Shown here: positions 24,301-37,700 of the stretch, piece after piece
Position numbering within the stretch: position 1 is the first letter of the stretch
How the letters are laid out: every line of letters begins with the position of its first letter
Made by a program: the position numbers and the translations under genes
The notes under the pieces: model-generated
What the model was told of the DNA's origin: nothing
Databases searched by the model: none
Seen by the model: only the letters and a program-made list of their open reading frames with translations
DNA from: Cinclus cinclus
Taxonomy: Eukaryota > Chordata > Aves > Passeriformes > Cinclidae
DNA length: 64,000 nucleotides
Reading direction: 5' to 3'
Assembly (NCBI RefSeq): GCF_963662255.1
Contig: NC_085046.1
Coordinates: forward strand, 49,987,797-50,051,796

Positions 24301-26280
24301 CATGCTAAATTCTAGTACTCCTTGCAAAAGTCCTCGAGTATTCCTGCCAAAAATTATTTACACTCATGGTTATAAGTAAGGGGAACAGAACCTGGCTCCA
24401 GATAGGCATGTACAAAGTATTCATCACCCCATAAGAAGGACATAATTGGATTACCTTGTGGGCAATTTCTCATTTCTTTATTTTTCAAAACTAACTTAGG
24501 AACAAATGAAATTGAACTACTATTTTAAAAGAAGAAAAAAAATGGATATATCTTGCAAATGGGGAACTACGTCCTTTTTCTTGCAAGTAATAAAATCTTT
24601 GTCATTCTAACCACTCTTTGAATTTAATAAAAATGGCAACATATGGCTGCTTACAAAGATCTAATTAGCCCATTTCCCTAAATATGCTTTTACATTCCAA
24701 AGTATTAAAATTGAAATGCAAATTGTAGCATGAAGATGGGAATTAAGGAGAAATTATTTCTATTTAATTGCCTGAAGACAATCAAATCCTCCTCCCACCT
24801 TTCACCCTCTCCTCCGGTTTAGCCAAAATGTATATTGAATAAAGATGATATTACTGTCAAACCACCCCCTTGTTTGCTTCTGAAGTCTTCTTTATGCATC
24901 TACTTCATCATCCATAACTATCTACAACATCTGTAACAATGAAAGAGGGTGAAAAAAAACCCCAACCATTCACTCGCTCAGGTATGGAAGGCCTCCAATC
25001 CCACACAAGAAATTTTCCCATGCACGTTTATAACAATAAGATTAAGCAACACTCAAATCCCTTGCATATGGCTGGATATCTGCATGGAATATTGTATGTG
25101 ACCTTCTAAAGGACAGAAACTGCTGTGCTAAACCACTTAACGGCCTCCTATGGTTTGTTCCTCTGGTCTATAGCAAGGGCTAACACCAGATGTTTTGGAA
25201 AAAAATGTGGAAAGTGATAAAAGTGATTATGTATTTCTGCACAGCAGTGGGATATTTAGTCATAACCACAGATGATGCTTGCACTATGTTACAATACAAT
25301 GTAGCAGACTCTAAGTTCTGCTTTAGCTGGTACAACTGCTGACAGCTTTTATTCATGCTATTTAAATGACCAAACCCCTGCCTCATTGCAGAAGCGTGCT
25401 GTTTCTGTATGAACTCAAGGTCTATTTCCCTGTAAGTTAGTAATGTGCTTTCTGGGAAATATCAGATTACCATGACACAAGCACTACTTCTTTTTCTTCT
25501 ATATCTAGAAAAACAATAAGAAACTTACATGAAGCAATTAAAAGTATCACTGACATTTGCCATAGTAGTCAACTCACTCTGCCATTAACCTATAAATATA
25601 TTTGGGATAACAAAAGCCTCACTAGGCTAAAAAGGAGATTATTCAAGATGAAGATGCTCCATTTTAAACAAAAGGTAGCAGAATGGAATACACAAATACA
25701 CGTGTATAAGAAATATAAGAATACAATCAGATTGAAATTACACACAGACACAAAGGCCGTCTCTGTGTTCCTGGCTTCTCTTGTGTCCAAAGAGAAATAG
25801 CTGCTGTCAAAGAGTGAAGTCTCCAAGACTCATTATTCCAGGACATGTCAGTACAGATATAGGCAGTGCCTCTAATGCTTTCTATTAGCTTGTGTCCACC
25901 ATGAGAATCACAGGATTGCTCAAGATGCTGTTAATCTGGTTTATAAGCAGATATAATGTATTTAATAATTAGATTCTTCCTGCACCTTTCAAATGGAGGT
26001 TAAAGCTCTTTTACTTTTTTGTCTAAATGGTGATGTCTAATGAGCTATTACATGGATCCAGTAAATTTCCAAAACACTTTGAATATTCCCCCATTAGTTG
26101 ATGGTTTGGAGAGAAGGCAAATTACTTCCAAAGCTGTTTCTGCATTTCTTCTAATGCCTGGATCTTCATAACTACTTTATCAGGAAATTCACTTGAGGAA
26201 TTTTATTTACTTGTTGCATAATGCTAGGTAGACAGGTTGCCAGGGAGGAATAATCCTTTTTGGAAGCAATTAAATGGAAC
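21391..26280. other. Presumed CNTNAP2 intron, 21.4-26.3 kb
   Basis: AT-rich non-coding DNA without recognised genes. The first few hundred bases may still belong to the LTR-like element, whose right edge is unclear. A repeat-free block at about 24600-24800, with TCTAATTAGCC and several TAAT-type cores, is a possible conserved element. ORFs here are under 80 codons and unrecognised. Confidence 0.5.
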
Positions 26281-26341
26281 ATGATGTTCACTTGATGATC
26301 TTAAGGGTCTGTTTCAACCTAAATAACTCTATGATTCTATG
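26281..26341 (+). mobile_element. Short CR1 3' tail fragment
   Basis: TTGATGATCTTAAGGGTC, TTTCAACCTAAATAACTC and a final TATGATTCTATG match the last 60 bases of a CR1 3' UTR. Nothing upstream is clearly CR1, though weak similarity may reach back to about 26220. It is a heavily truncated old insertion. Confidence 0.75.
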
Positions 26342-29300
26342 AAAAACAAAAAGGGTCCAGATATTTGCAAACTCTCTCTGTTGTCAGTCTACTCTTTACC
26401 AGTTATGAAATTATGAGCTTAGGAAAGTGCACTTCATATGACATTTCCCTGATAAAAACAAACGAGTCTGCAAGAAAAGACTGCCTTGCACCTTGACAGA
26501 GTGTTGTCACTAATCTTGTTGCCAAGAAATGAGACAAGGGATGTGACGTAGAATGCCCCCAGTTGCTGCAGAGCAGTCCCTGTGACCTGGATGTTGGACA
26601 GAAATGTGGAAAAAAAAGTGAAAACCCATGGTAGGTACCCAATATCATACTGTGAATCACTGGCAGGGCTGAAAGTGGAAATCCCAGTCATCCAATTCCT
26701 GCATTTATTTTATAATCATATATTCAAGCTCCCTAGCCATGATTTAAACCATCCTTTAAATGACAGAAAAAGGAAGATCTCTCTATAAAAGAAACCATAT
26801 CTTTTCTTAGATGATGAAAGATTTAAACAATTTCATAGGCAAATTATGATAAAAGATTGTAAATGAAATCATGATCCTTATCTGAACTGTAATTTCCCTT
26901 AAATCATGAAAAAAATACCTTCTCAGAGGAGAAACTAAACCATATAAAGATTTCTGATTGGTATACAAGTGTGTTTGACTTCAGATACTAATAGAGAGCT
27001 ACTTAAAAAAGGTGTTTCCATTTAATAAGCACAAGTTATCCAAACACTGTTTTCCTTCTGCCTCTGCTCTTTGGTTCCTACTCTTGATATCTACTTTCAC
27101 TCCTTGATTTATCTAGGTGTGTGTGTATTCTTATTGAGCAGGAAAAAAACCCACATATATAGTTACCAGGAATGTTTTACTTCATCAAACTATATCTAGT
27201 TGTTAGTAATACATGGTTCTATATGGCTGAGACTGTTTTATTCTTTCCTTTCACCAACAGCAAGAACTTTTAAATGTTGTAGAGAATTCTGAACTCTAGG
27301 GCACATGAAAACAAAAAAAAAAGGTGAAGAAAATAGAAATAATGATTCATTCAGCATGTACTGAAAAGAGTGTTAGGTCAATGAAGATCTAATTTGCCTT
27401 CAAAGAATTAATAACACCTTTAATTTCAAAAAGTTCTTCTTGTGACTTGACCCTATGTGCTGAGTGCAGAAGGGTAAAATATTCACAGGACTGCCCATGA
27501 ACAGCTTTACATCTTTGCTTGGAAGGACCGAGGTGAATGAAAATCAGTTTGAGCACTGCCTTCACTGTCTAAACAACTGAGCAAACCTTGAGTACTGCTT
27601 TGGCTTCCTTCCAAAATTCTAGGTGGCTCAGCTGAATAAACTTAGCTGTGTGTGGTGACAGGCTACGCCTAATCTCTGTTGGAAATATCCCCTCACCGGC
27701 TCCTCTAGCACACTGCATGCAGCATGTTTAACCCCTGAGGGACACAACTCACAGAGAGGCACTGCCTACTACAGATGGATAATCTAGACCTCCAAGGGGT
27801 TAATGGGGCTTATCCAAAGCCTAAATTCTTTCAAGCTGTCTGTATAGCTTCACACAGCTGTGATGAACTTTTAATTTTACTAGGAATTTATTAATTCAAT
27901 GTACTTGGTGACATACAATCCTAGACACCAACATATGTGCTTGATTAAATGACTTTAAAATACATAAAGCTAAGTTACAATTCATGTAATCAAGAAATTT
28001 TGGCCACATGCACCCTGCAGAGATTTTAAAATCCATAAAAAGACAAAACCCAAAATCTAAGGATTTTAAAGAAATCCAAACTCTTCATGTTTCTGAATAG
28101 GCTTAGCTTTAGCACCCTTATATTGGTATCTATCCTTATTAGAGGCTTTCATGCAAAATGTGCCATAAATTCTTCAGAAATATCAAAACTGTAATTATAT
28201 ATGCTACATTCCTTACAATTTTCCTGTATTTTGACATGGAAACACCATGCTATCAAGCAACCCTCACTCTATCCCCCTTTATAGTCCAGTGATAGGTATT
28301 TGTTTAAAAAATTAGCCAGCTGGAAAGACAGAATAATGGGGATTTAACTACCCATGAAGAGAAAATAATTGATTTTTAAGCCCTTTTTCAGAAAGAGTAC
28401 ATCTATTCAATTTGTTGTCTTCTGTTAAAGACAGCACACAGATGAGTATCAGAGCAGCATCATCATAACCTACAACTCATACATTGATGCCAAAATAACA
28501 AAGGATGTTAGATGAAGAGGATTACCTTTGACATTTCATCAGGAGTGCTAAGTCTGGATGAAAAATAATGCTGTTAATACCTTTTTCATTTTGCTATGAA
28601 TATCCCAATAAAGACCTCTCTGATCTACTTGCAGATAAGTACTACAACATTTTTTATGGGTGTGACTGATGGATCTGCAAGGTTAAGGCCATTTTTTTCA
28701 GTGATCTATAGTTTCTATAGCTCTTCTTGTGCACTCAGGTTACAGCTCTCAATCTGCTTCTCAAAATTACATCCAAAATAACTCAACAGCACTGTGTAGT
28801 ATTCAATCAGAATAGCACTCAATAATTATAAAGTACTACTTATAAATTGTATTTTAGAATTATATGTATAATATGAATAGGGAAATAAACGTCTACCAAT
28901 ACATTTGTTCATGCACACACAGAAGCATTAACAGAAAATTTTATCATAAGATAACCAACTCAAATAATTGAAGAAAATTCAGAAAAAGAGTAGAATCTTC
29001 TGTAGCACCTCTATTACATTTAAATGGAGTATTTTCATCTACAGCTAATGCATATGCAAGATTAACATCCTCTTTGGCAGTTTGTTCCACTGCATTTTTT
29101 TATTATCTCAGAAGAATTTGGCACTAGTCCAGGTTCTAAAGCAGATACCGAATTTGATTACGTGGACTGTTTCCAAGAAACTAATTTCTCACTGAAGGAC
29201 ATAACATGGTCATTGGAAATTACTCCATGATCTCACTGAATGGTCATAGGTGGTGAGTGCTGAGACCAGAGTTGGAAGACATAACAGAAGTGTTTGTGCT

Positions 29301-29680
29301 TCAAGGCACTTGTCCGAAAAGAGTTTCATGTCCTTCTAGGTGGCTTATCCTTCCCATATGGAAATTTAATCCTACTTATTAGTGTATGCAAGGAAAGGGC
29401 CACAGACCGAACAAGTTGCTCTGGAAATCAATTTATGAGCAGAGACCTCTACCAGAAAATATACTCAGATGAGTCAATTGCTCTTTTTCCTGATGTGGCT
29501 GACTAAAGCAGGGTTTGGATTCCATCTGTCCTTTCTCCAGATAGGGATATCAACTGCCAAAAGTATTTTTCCACTCTGAGGACTGCACATGAAATGTTGT
29601 ACCCATTAAAGAATATCTAAGAGGAGACTTTGACAAAGTTTCAGTCAGCCTTAACTTGAATTGGAGATTATTGGATTCCT

Positions 29681-29704
29681 CTTTTCAGAAGCCTTTTCAG
29701 AAGC
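29681..29704 (+). repeat. 12-bp perfect tandem duplication
   Basis: CTTTTCAGAAGC occurs twice in direct succession with no mismatch. It is a small slippage duplication. Confidence 0.9.
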
Positions 29705-30724
29705 CTTCCTATGAAGCAGTAGTATACTTAATCAAAGGAAAGATTTCTGGTAGAAAACCAGCTCTCATTGCTATGAATCTTTTGATGTTGAAACACTCCC
29801 TCCCAAGTTTCATTTGTTATAACTTCTAAGTAGGAAAGAGCAAGATGAAGACAAAACTATGTAATTACATAGAGTCAATGACAGATGTTGCAAATTGTGG
29901 TAGAAGCAAAAGAAATAAAGGATTAATGGCAATTACAGTAGTAAAGAAATAACAGCAATAAAATCAGGTAAGTCAGGCTACTAGAGTAGCATTGAGGAAA
30001 ATAGCGAGAGCTAAAATTATTTCAGGAGTTTCTTTTCTTTTCACCAAACATATGCTCATGAAACAATTTAACTTCTAAGTGTTTGAATCAAAGTCTAGTA
30101 TTAGTAACAATTCATAAATATTACTTAACCAAAGCAAAATATGCACAGAAGGATTTATGCAAATCTGAAGTAACCTGTTGGGAGTAGATCCCCTAGCCAG
30201 GAGCTGTATTACTCTTCTTCATCAGAAATCTTTTCCATGTGTTTTATCTTAATATAGCTTCTCACCTCAATATCATTACTATGGAAATGCTAAACTTGGC
30301 TTAAAAAGGCAAAATAACCAATGTGGTTTATGTATGAGATGTTCAAGCATTCCATGCACTAAGGTGAAAATACAATGAATAATAAAATTATATAACTCAA
30401 TGTACTGAGGTGAAAAGATATTGTTATATGTTGGGAGAGGTGGTTCCATAGGAGTTCCATGTATTCATTCACTATCATTCCCCTATTTTTTACTTTATTA
30501 TCTTCATAATTGTTCAGTGTTATATTTTGGTAAAAACCAAAATCTGTGTTTTTCTTTTCATTTAACTCTCTCCTTAGCTATACCTTCTCTTAAGATGAGA
30601 CAGCTGTATGTACTTGCACTCTCCTTTTTGCCTCTCCTTAGTGCAAGTATATGAGAGTAGAACTACCTCAGTATATTTAAGGATTTGCACTCTACTGATA
30701 ACAATAGTTAATTAGTGGCGGTGC

Positions 30725-30741
30725 AGAAAAGAAAAGAAAAG

Positions 30742-30774
<33 letters not shown>

Positions 30775-30880
30775 GAAAAGAAAAGAAAAGAAAAGAAAAG
30801 AAAAGAAAAGAAAAGAAAAGAAAAGAAAAGAAAAGAAAAGAAAAGAAAAGAAAAGAAAAGAAAAGAAAAGAAAAGAAAAG
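30725..30880 (+). repeat. Long AAAAG microsatellite, 156 bp
   Basis: About 30 units of AAAAG. Two early interruptions (extra As near 30741 and 30762) are followed by a perfect run of more than 110 bases. The whole tract is purine on the plus strand. The Phe/Leu/Ser-rich minus-strand ORF of 92 codons across it is an artefact. The perfect stretch suggests active length change. Confidence 0.97.
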
Positions 30881-32635
30881 GGACAAATTAAGCCAACAAT
30901 AATTAAGGCAGAATATAATTACAGCACTAATCAGAATAGTTTTCCAGTAGGAACAGATATGAACAAACATAATAATGAAAGACTCTGCTGCCTCAACATC
31001 TGTTTTACTTTCCAGTATTCTGAGAATAGAACTGATAACATCACCAGATTTTTTCCTTATCTATAATTCCAAATATTTTGTTTTATTTTTATTCTTTATT
31101 TGAAGAATGCTCTTTCATGACATTACCAATCTTCCTTTCCACTTAAATCCCAGGACTACTGCTTTCCAAAACTGAAAAGGTGTTGTTTAAAAATTTATCC
31201 TTGAGAGTGCCCCAAAAAATAACTAAAAGCCAAGTAAGTAATTAGCTCCTATATTAAACAGTTCTTAATTAATTTACTAGAATATTTGTACACTTCTTAG
31301 TTTTAGTACTCATTTCTAGGGTAACAATAGCAAATGATACAGAACAACTATTTGTACGAAGGAGTAAGTCAAGGCTACTTTGAATGACTCTGATACCTTG
31401 CATTTTCAACCCCCTCCCAAATTTACATATTGTGCTACCATAAACTTAGTGTCTTCTGAGTGAAATCAATTAAAGATGTTAGATAAAGATACTGTTTTCA
31501 CAATCAGTATGGAGAGACCTTCAGTCTTCCCATAGAATGCAGGTAATTAAGTAATTGAAAAATTGAAATTCAGGTATTTTGACAGAATTTTTCTTCCTCA
31601 GATATTTTATTATCATGATCAACCAACCAAAGTAATTTAAAAATCTGTTTTTCAATATAATGTGTTTAAGAAAAAAAAGAATATAAGGAAACACAGTATT
31701 ACCCTAAGGAATCAAAATGGAAAAGCTGCAAAAACACTGATCTGAGAACCAGCAAAATATTCCGTGAATTTTTGAATGCATGCAAACTGGACAAAAACAT
31801 CTGTCTCAAGATTGGCAGATTTTTAAAATTAGGCGGAAAACAAGCAACAAACTATCTTGTTTGATCTTGAGTTCAACAAAAAAAAAACCTGCCATAAACC
31901 AGAAAGCCTTTTGCATGATCTTCAATGTCCTCACAATATAGTAAAATAAACAATTCTGCAATTTTAATCTATAATTGTTTCAAGAGTTTTACCTCATTAA
32001 TTTCCCATATGGAAAAGGGAAACATAACTTCTAATTATGATGACAGAAGAACTGAAATTGTATGGTATGAGTTTAATGAAAGTAGATGGTTCATCTGAAG
32101 ATAATTTTTTTCAAAATTCATAATGATGGTATTAGAAAGTTATTAAATATGAAAATTAATTCAGAATATTGTTTTGTAGAGTTATTGGGTTGACTACTTC
32201 TAAATTATTTTCTGGGTAATGTTTTGCTGCAGTTGAGGCTGTTGATGTACATATATTCTTCAGCAGGGTATTTGGTTTTCACCAATGGCTATTTTCCATC
32301 CCAAATAATTCAGTATCTGCCTGAATACTACAATTGGACAAATCAGTCTTCTGATGGCAAACACCTTCCAGGCAGGTAAACACTATGCTTAGTGAAGGAA
32401 AGGGAAAATAAAAAAAGAATGCAAAGGAAATCAGTTCTAATCCCCTTCAAGCAGACCACTTTCCAGCCACTCTCCAAGTAACTCTTAATTTGAAATTCAC
32501 ATCCCACATTTTCTTCCTCTACCCCAGTGTTTTTATGCATGACATTTTATGGTATGGAATATGGCCTTGGTCATTTAAGGTATACATTTCAACACAGATA
32601 AGTACTTGAAGGGAGGGCATAAAGAAGAGAGAGAC

Positions 32636-32910
32636 AGGTTCTCTTCAGTGGTGCTCAGTGGCGCAGGACCAGGGTCAGTGTGCACACACTGAAATGGGAG
32701 CTTCCCCCTTAACATCAGGAAATGCTGTTTCACTGTGTGGATAACAGCATTGGCACAGGTTGCCTAGGGAGGTGGTGGAGTTGCCCACCTTGGGCACTTA
32801 CAAAAAGCCATCTAAAAATTGCCACAGGCAACCACTTCCTTACCCAACAGGTGGTTTGGACCAGGTGACCTCCAGAGGTCCCTTCCAACCCTTTTGTGAT
32901 TCTGTGATTC
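32636..32910 (+). mobile_element. CR1 LINE 3' end
   Basis: This is a 5'-truncated CR1 insertion covering the end of ORF2 and the short 3' UTR. Diagnostic strings include GGCACAGGTTGCCTAGGGAG, GTGGTGGAGTTGCC, GACCTCCAGAGGTCCCTTCC and the terminal TTGTGATTCTGTGATTC repeat that ends CR1 elements in place of a poly(A) tail. It has diverged and carries indels relative to the CR1 consensus as I recall it. The minus-strand ORF over 32730-32957 is a shadow of it. Confidence 0.9.
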
Positions 32911-34539
32911 AATGAATATTTACTTTTCCTCATCATATTTTTTATTCTTGGTTTCAATCCCTTAAATGATTTTTTAAATGCACCTTAAAAACATAATTCT
33001 CCAAACTTGCAATGCTTATGTAAAGCATAATTATATCTCTAAGCACTATCCTGTATAACTATTGTTCTTTGTACAGCATGCCTTTTTCCTTTTGCAAAGA
33101 AAAGATGAACACCATTCTGCCAACATGTACTGATCTGAGGCAATCATATTGCTCACTGATCATTGCTTCACTTAGTATTTAATATCTCATAATTTTCCCA
33201 TAAATTACCTGAGGATGTGCTCTATGTTAATGCACGCTTCAGTAAAAATCAACCATTTGCATGAACCCATATAAAGAGCATTGTACCAATGCTTTTCACA
33301 CTATTATTAACATAAATTGCAACCTTCCTAGTATCAGTTCTTATTTACAGCTGACAGGATGGAGGAATTAGCTACTTGTAGAGTAATTCCTGATGTAAAT
33401 CTCCTCATTTAATATTGTTTAAAAAACATTTTCCAGGCCAAGTATGCTGACCTGTGGTTCTGGGTCAGCAGCAAATTTAAACAACAAATGAGAAAAATGC
33501 TATAAAATAAATTGGAAGGAAAAACACTGTAACACAAATACTGAAATATCTGTAATGTGAAAGAATAATTTTGACTATCATGCACTTAATATTGTACAGA
33601 CCAGACTGAAATATATTATCCCTTGTTTATAGAAATATTCTAAATCCACCAAACATCAGAGCAAGTAAAATAACAGATTTCCTTTTATTTCTATTACATA
33701 TACTAGGATATGAAATCACTTCCGTTTCCAAATTTGAAAAACAAGTTGCAAGCAAAATTTAGTCCCTGATCCTTAAAAGTCAGTCAAGTTCCCATTAGAG
33801 TTGAAGAAAGACAATTAACTGGCAAATGAACGAGATCTGTACTTTGTTATTGGTGTAAAAAGCCAGAATGTTATCAAATAACATCAATACTTCTGGATGA
33901 CTGCAGGATGAGGATGGTTGTGGTTGTGCAATATAGGAAGTTATTTTCCTCTAAAATGTCGTACATTTCAGTATGCCTTATTGTCAGAAATATCCTGTAT
34001 AAATCATATAATAAAATATAATCTTAGTAATTTCCCCTGGCAATTAACTTAATAAAAATAAATGACAATAAAAATGGCTAGATTTTAAAATTATTCTGAT
34101 AAATGTTGTCCATCTTAAAAAAAAATACAAATCAAGTAGAAAGCATGCAAATGCACTTAGCACAAGTCTAACCACTGCAATTTGGAACAAATCAATTTTG
34201 GTATGTAAACATCTTTCCTTTCTGAAAACATGGCTTTTAGCTAAAGAAACTTCACTGTCAAACTCAGCACACTGTTTAGAACAAAACTAGCTGAAGGAAA
34301 AGAAGAACCCATAAAAACTGAATTACTGTTTTAAATTTTGAAAACAATAATGCAGTTATTAATTTATATTGATTAGTTGTAAAATTTGAAGCATATAATA
34401 ACATGACCTGAAGAAGCTGATCTTTTAAAACTAGATTTTAAAAAAAGATTTGCTCTGTTTTTCTTATTCTACCTAACACTCAGCCAATCAAAAATAAATT
34501 GCTCACACAACTCTGTATCAGCTGTTGTAGGAGGATGTT

Positions 34540-34720
34540 GGCCATTTGATAGGTGCCAGGTGATGATTATATTACATTCAGCATATGACCAGGATAAAGC
34601 AGACTGAGGCTTTCAATTAATTTTATCCTAATAGCTGAGCAGCCACACAGTAAAAACAATTTTCAAGCACTACTGTTTTCTGTGAGATCTAAAATGGTCA
34701 GACTTGATTGTAGAATTCCG
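34540..34720. promoter_or_regulatory. Candidate conserved non-coding block
   Basis: A repeat-free stretch containing TTTGATAGGTGCCAGGTGAT (with a CAGGTG E-box), a CATATG E-box and TCAATTAATTTTATCC. Its mix of E-boxes and TAAT cores resembles neural enhancers, but this is an impression and conservation is untested. Confidence 0.18.
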
Positions 34721-37700
34721 CATTTGAGTATTTAAAAATTTTCCTATAAATACTAGTTTTCAAATATTAAGAGCAATTGTGTTGCAAACTTTCCACCTGC
34801 TTTATGTTCTTCAGTCACAGGTTTTGAATTAAATTGGAACATGCATTTAAATTAGAGCTAATACTTAAACTGATCAGATTCACTGGGTTGAATCTTCTAA
34901 GGAGACTCTAGGAAGGTAACTTCTTGGATTGTGATTCCTTTTTAACTTTTATTTAGATAATTTCATATCAGAGACTGAAAAGTGTATTGAAATCAAGAGC
35001 TTTTGAAGAGATTTTTAGTGCATCCCAAAAGCAGAACTCAAGAGTTGATAGCTAAGGTGCTAGTTTAATTTCAAAGCCACTTTAGATTAGGACATATCTC
35101 TAGAAGTTTTATGTTCATCGAAGTCAATGTGGATTGAATGTACTGTAGAAATCCTGTAATGTTTTGTATGAAACTGGAAAGCGCTTAGTTCTAAAATATT
35201 TTTAAATGAAAGCAACAGCAGCTGTTTTTGCCTCACTGTCCAGGACATGTCCAGACACTCAAATCCATTTTGTTATTTTTTGACCCACAAATTCCTCTGC
35301 TTTCTCAAAAGGCTTCATTTTTAAAACACAGAAAGTCCCATAAAAGCTATTCAAAAGCTGAAAACAGCTTGTGTGGCAAACTGAATTTTCATTATTCTAC
35401 TGACCTTAAGGAAGTTATGCTAAATGTGACTTTATTCAACTTAGAACTTTAAACTACTGTTGAATTTTTCCAACTGCATAATGCTGTCCAACCATTTTTA
35501 ATATTTCATATTTTCATTATTCTGCACCACCTCCACACTTTCTCCACACAGTCCTTCCATGGCACTCTTATCTTAATTTCCCCAAGCCAATCTAGTATTA
35601 GCACAATAGTTCCAATTAAATTAACTCCAATTTGAGAACAAAGAAATTAAGGTCAACAATGATGCCCTCAGTATATTTTCACTGGCTTCCAGAAAGCTTT
35701 CATCTACTATATGCACAGTGATTTGAATTCTCCACCATCTCCTAAAAATTACACTATGTTACCCTCTTCCCAAGCAGGTTTCAAATTCCCCAGTCTCTCT
35801 AGAGATTGCTGATATATTGTTTCTATATCTCTACCTACTATGATCCTCTTCCTTTGCCCCCTATATCCTTTAAGCCCTTGCCCATCTTCTACAGAAGACT
35901 CTGACATGATTTGAAGGAGAGTAACATAGACAGACAGAGAGAAGCAGCATGTCAGAAAAAATTTCATAGGTTGAAAAAATTAATAGAACAAGCAATAAGC
36001 CTTCTACACTTACTAATAAGAATGATTCAATTATAAAGCAGGAATGAGAGGAAGAAAAAAGGAATTCAAACATGAAAGAAAGGGTACAAAAGAGAATGAA
36101 GGCAAAAAAAAGGCAGGAAAATTAAAAAAGGTAAAAATTAATTAAAGCAATTTTTTTCTTAGTATTGAAGCTATACATTGATATAGTTTTGACTTTTTTC
36201 TTTCCAAAGTTACTATTAAAATGCTCACCTAGAGTTAAAAATTTAGACTGCATATTGTGAATATTTTGAATATTCCTGACCTTCTGGTATGCTTCTTTTG
36301 AAGCAGTGATAACTCTTAGAAATATTTGAACAAGTTTTACCAAAATGGATATATAAAAGATACAGCATTTTAAACTGTTTGAAAATCCTAATAATAGTAA
36401 AGTGTGTGAGTAAAATAGAGTACCAAGCTATGAGGGATGAAACATGAAATAAATTTATTAGGTTAAGTTTATAGAAAGAACATCATGCAACAGAAAAATA
36501 ATTTCCCTTCAATGTTAAAATGATCTATTTGTGCAAATATCTATATTTCAGTAAAACTAAATCATCAGAAATAAACAGTAATTTGTGGTGTTGATAATCA
36601 CAGGATTGTATGTAATCTATATTTAAATTTGATACATTTTTTTGTTGTAGGTTGTGATTTTTTATTATAGATAATGATAGATATTACAAGTTTCTTTATT
36701 AATATGGGAGGAATATTGGAGGATTCCCATTTGGAATTTATTATGAAACTCTTAATCATGGACACTGTCCACTTATTGTATATTTCTGTAGCCCTATGCA
36801 CAGACATGCAGGTTTTGGTAACTCCTCTGGCAATCATTGGCAATACCAAGTTTGATACATTTTTTCAAAATTTTGTCACATTATTTTTGTATAAGAAAAT
36901 ACACAACAGAACAGAGACCTACTTTTTCTAGAATTGCAGTAAACCTAGTCATTACCATTTCTTAAGTTTTTGTTTAAATAATGAATAATCCCCGAAAGTG
37001 GATTCCTTGCTGTAACTCCCCTTCGACTTTTTTTTCATGAAACTTCTTATTAATTACAGATTTTGCTCTTTGATACATATCTAAGCAAGCTATTACTTGC
37101 AGTCTTGGATAAATGATGAGACCAGGAATACACTATCAAGATGTTACGTGACTTGCAAACATGCTATTCCTTCAGTTTGCAGGACTGCATGTGGTTTAAT
37201 ACAAGCTTCTACAAAGTGAAATATATTCTTCCTCCAAGAATCATGCCAAGACATGTGCATATGAGAGAATCACTCATGTATGCCATTTTCAATCTGCCAA
37301 AACTGCTGCACAATACAAAGAAATCTCCTGTGGTTTTAGAGAGGGCTTGTACTAGTCTTCAGCAGAGCTGAATAGGGCAATGAGCTCCTAGTATCCTGCT
37401 CCAGGACTCACTCCAGAGCATGCAAGTCCCAGGAGTCCTGACTGCAAAGGAGGGGTACTTTCTAGAGTGCTTAATTCCCATTAGAGAATCTATAATATCA
37501 GTTATGCCTTCCTGCCTACCATTGGCCACCCATTTGCCTTGGAAGGATATCCAGACAGGCAGGCAACAGCGTGTTCAGGTAACTCAGGGCATATCCAGGC
37601 TGTATTTGGAGAACAAGGCTCTGAGAAGCAATGCAAATGTTCCTTGTGGTGTTACTCTTCCTGAGTTTACAGACAGATCAAAACTAGTGCCATATGCCTG

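Larger units (their letters stand above)
26342..32635. other. Presumed CNTNAP2 intron, 26.3-32.6 kb
   Basis: AT-rich non-coding DNA between two CR1 tails. It holds the large AAAAG microsatellite and a 12-bp duplication. Minus-strand ORFs of 85 codons around 26403-26691 overlap each other in two frames and match nothing known. No exon was found. Confidence 0.5.

Noticed and set aside
26403..26691. Two 85-codon minus-strand ORFs in different frames
   Set aside because: Both frames are open by chance over the same DNA, and neither translation matches a known family.
30692..30970. 92-codon minus-strand ORF of repeated Phe, Leu and Ser
   Set aside because: It is a translation of the AAAAG microsatellite.
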